Shown: positions 62,640-64,000 of the stretch, piece after piece
Layout: every line of letters begins with the position of its first letter
Position numbering within the stretch: the first letter of the stretch is position 1
Assembly (NCBI RefSeq): GCF_021155775.2
Contig: NC_060233.1
Span: 31,527,077-31,591,076 of the forward strand
Direction: 5' to 3'
Source: Neodiprion pinetum
Lineage: Eukaryota > Arthropoda > Insecta > Hymenoptera > Diprionidae
DNA: 64,000 bases
Made by a program: the position numbers and the translations under genes
The notes under the pieces: generated by a model
The model's database searches: none
What the model was told of the DNA's origin: nothing
What the model saw: only the letters and a program-made list of their open reading frames with translations

Positions 62640-63185
62640 AGTACCAAGCGAAGTGTCATAAGTGTAGGTGCGGTGACGTAGTATCAGTTCGGCCGCCTTG
62701 AAAATTTCTAACTCCTTAGTCCCTAAGTGTCGGGTACCTCAGGTACCTCAGCTACTAATTAGCTGTATCCATCAAGGACCTGGCGAAAGACGCGATTTGG
62801 ATCCTCGGCCTGTTTCCCTGGCCTTACTAGATAGTAAGCTCCGTTCTGTTTCGAGAGCGGTGAAAGCTGTGCTCAAAAGGCTTGATGAATTGGCCGATCT
62901 TAAAATATGACTTGATCACCGTGCGCAGAAAATAGACGGTGTTGCTTAGTTATACAGGGGCTAGAATCGAAGGTTGAGATGCTTACGTGTTGCAGCCCTG
63001 ATTTTGGTGCCCGCTGTCAAATTCTTGAGGAAAGCTCAGAGGTGGTAGAAGGCAGGCTGTCGAATTTTGTTGCAGCTGTGTTCTTTTTCTAAGGGTATTG
63101 AAAGGGTTGTTCCCACTCAGCTGACTAACGTGCTTGTATTTTTCAAAGTTCCAGACGATTTTTTGACGGTTACCGGTTTCTTACG
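62640..63185 (+). pseudogene. Possible non-LTR retrotransposon ORF1 relic
   Basis: A broken plus-strand reading frame. It begins with a helical, heptad-like stretch (LRSVSRAVKAVLKRLDELAD), continues in shifted frames with EESSEVVEGRLSNFV, and then has QLTNVLVFFKVPDD. The order coiled coil, then a TNVLVF-x-VP-(D/E) strand, resembles LINE ORF1 proteins, where the motif starts the RRM-like domain. Several stops and frame changes make it non-functional. Identification is from pattern only. Confidence 0.3.
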
Positions 63186-64000
63186 TGGTCGAAGTGAAAA
63201 GAAGGGAACAGAGAAAACAACAAGTTGACAAGTTATTTTATTTTACTTAATATTCTCTACCATTTTGTTTTATTTAAATTTAAATTTCCTATATTGATTT
63301 TATCGTATCTCATACGCATACACATTTATCATATGTATATATATTTTTTTCTATATATGTATATATATATATATATACCGCATGAGAGGACTTGTCTCAG
63401 GGCGAATAAACGCTTTTCTTCTTCTTCTTCTCCCTCCCCTTCATTACCGCCGTGTTTTTCCGACAGGAACGTTAATTCGATTGCTTGAGATACTCCGCGC
63501 CTCGGTACGCGCTGCTAGTCCATATACTGATCACAGGAAAGTTTATAAACGATAAAAGATTATCGTTTCATCGCGCTTTTATCACGTATAATATCCAGGA
63601 TCAACCTCTGAAATCCACCCCTGAATATTCCCTCAAAATTCTCCGGGCGCGTGATGGTGAGAAACATGTTTATCCACTACACGAGGACTCGAGGGAGTGA
63701 AGTTAGACTAATGCGGAGGAAAATATTATACAGTAGAATGTTGAAAGAAAAAAAAAAAAAAAAATTAAAAAACCATACAGGTTCAAAAGTTCCATTTAGG
63801 TATAAAAATATGCCTGTTCAAAGTTCATCTCTTAATAATAACATTGAGAGGTTGCGAATTAAACTTTTCTATTTTCCATGAGAATAACATGGAAAAAATT
63901 GTTTTTGCTCTTTCTAATTTTTATAACTAGCTAACGATACGTCGCATAGAAAATTCATAAACACATTTGTCTAGGGAATTGAATGCTCTTCAAAAAACGT
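63186..64000. other. Right edge, non-coding
   Basis: AT-rich with microsatellite-like TA runs and poly-A near 63.75 kb. No gene seen. Confidence 0.5.
63338..63376. repeat. (TA)n microsatellite
   Basis: TATATG and TATATA units on either side of a T run; simple repeat. Confidence 0.85.

Noticed and set aside
62736..62757. Resemblance to miR-275 (TCAGGTACCT)
   Set aside because: Only the first 10 nt match, it lies in a GGTACCTCA tandem duplication, and no hairpin arm is present.

Overview
This is eukaryotic genomic DNA that is mostly non-coding. The genes are widely spaced, with short introns and GT-AG splice sites, plus microsatellites, terminal-inverted-repeat elements and a tRNA-derived SINE-like element. 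Gene content points to an arthropod, almost certainly an insect. At the left edge is the first coding exon of wingless (Wnt1), with the arthropod Wnt1 N-terminal signature RGRGSMWW directly before an intron. A hymenopteran would fit the overall look, but the sequence does not prove the order.

Layout. 1-376 (-): wg exon 1 and the start of its first intron; the gene runs off the left edge. A TATA box lies at 496-503. About 0.5-19.7 kb: gene-free wg upstream flank, GC-rich near the promoter and rich in simple repeats further out; presumably a regulatory landscape. 19,929-21,701 (-): a two-exon gene for an unrecognised protein of about 426 aa with a C-terminal coiled coil. 26,089-26,206 (+): a first exon coding for a signal peptide, in a GC-rich promoter-like block; its downstream exons were not found. 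33.4 kb (-): tRNA-like SINE head. 35.2-35.5 kb: a 294-bp TA-flanked MITE. 38,415-43,128 (-): a complete 15-exon integrin beta gene, reconstructed here to 794 aa with every splice phase consistent. 44.6-46.5 kb (-): a tandem, decayed integrin beta copy whose transmembrane and tail exons are still intact. 46.5-64 kb: no recognised gene, but a second MITE (54.5 kb), a 94-nt miRNA-like hairpin (55.2 kb) and a possible retrotransposon ORF1 relic (62.7-63.2 kb).

The genes do not form an operon-like unit; this is ordinary animal genome organisation. wg encodes a secreted morphogen. The integrin beta subunit pairs with an alpha subunit as a cell-matrix receptor. The most unusual biology is the integrin pair. 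The intact gene has lost the cysteine-bearing specificity loop and altered the ADMIDAS region of its ligand-binding domain. Its neighbour is a pseudogene that keeps only a good membrane anchor and NPLY tail.
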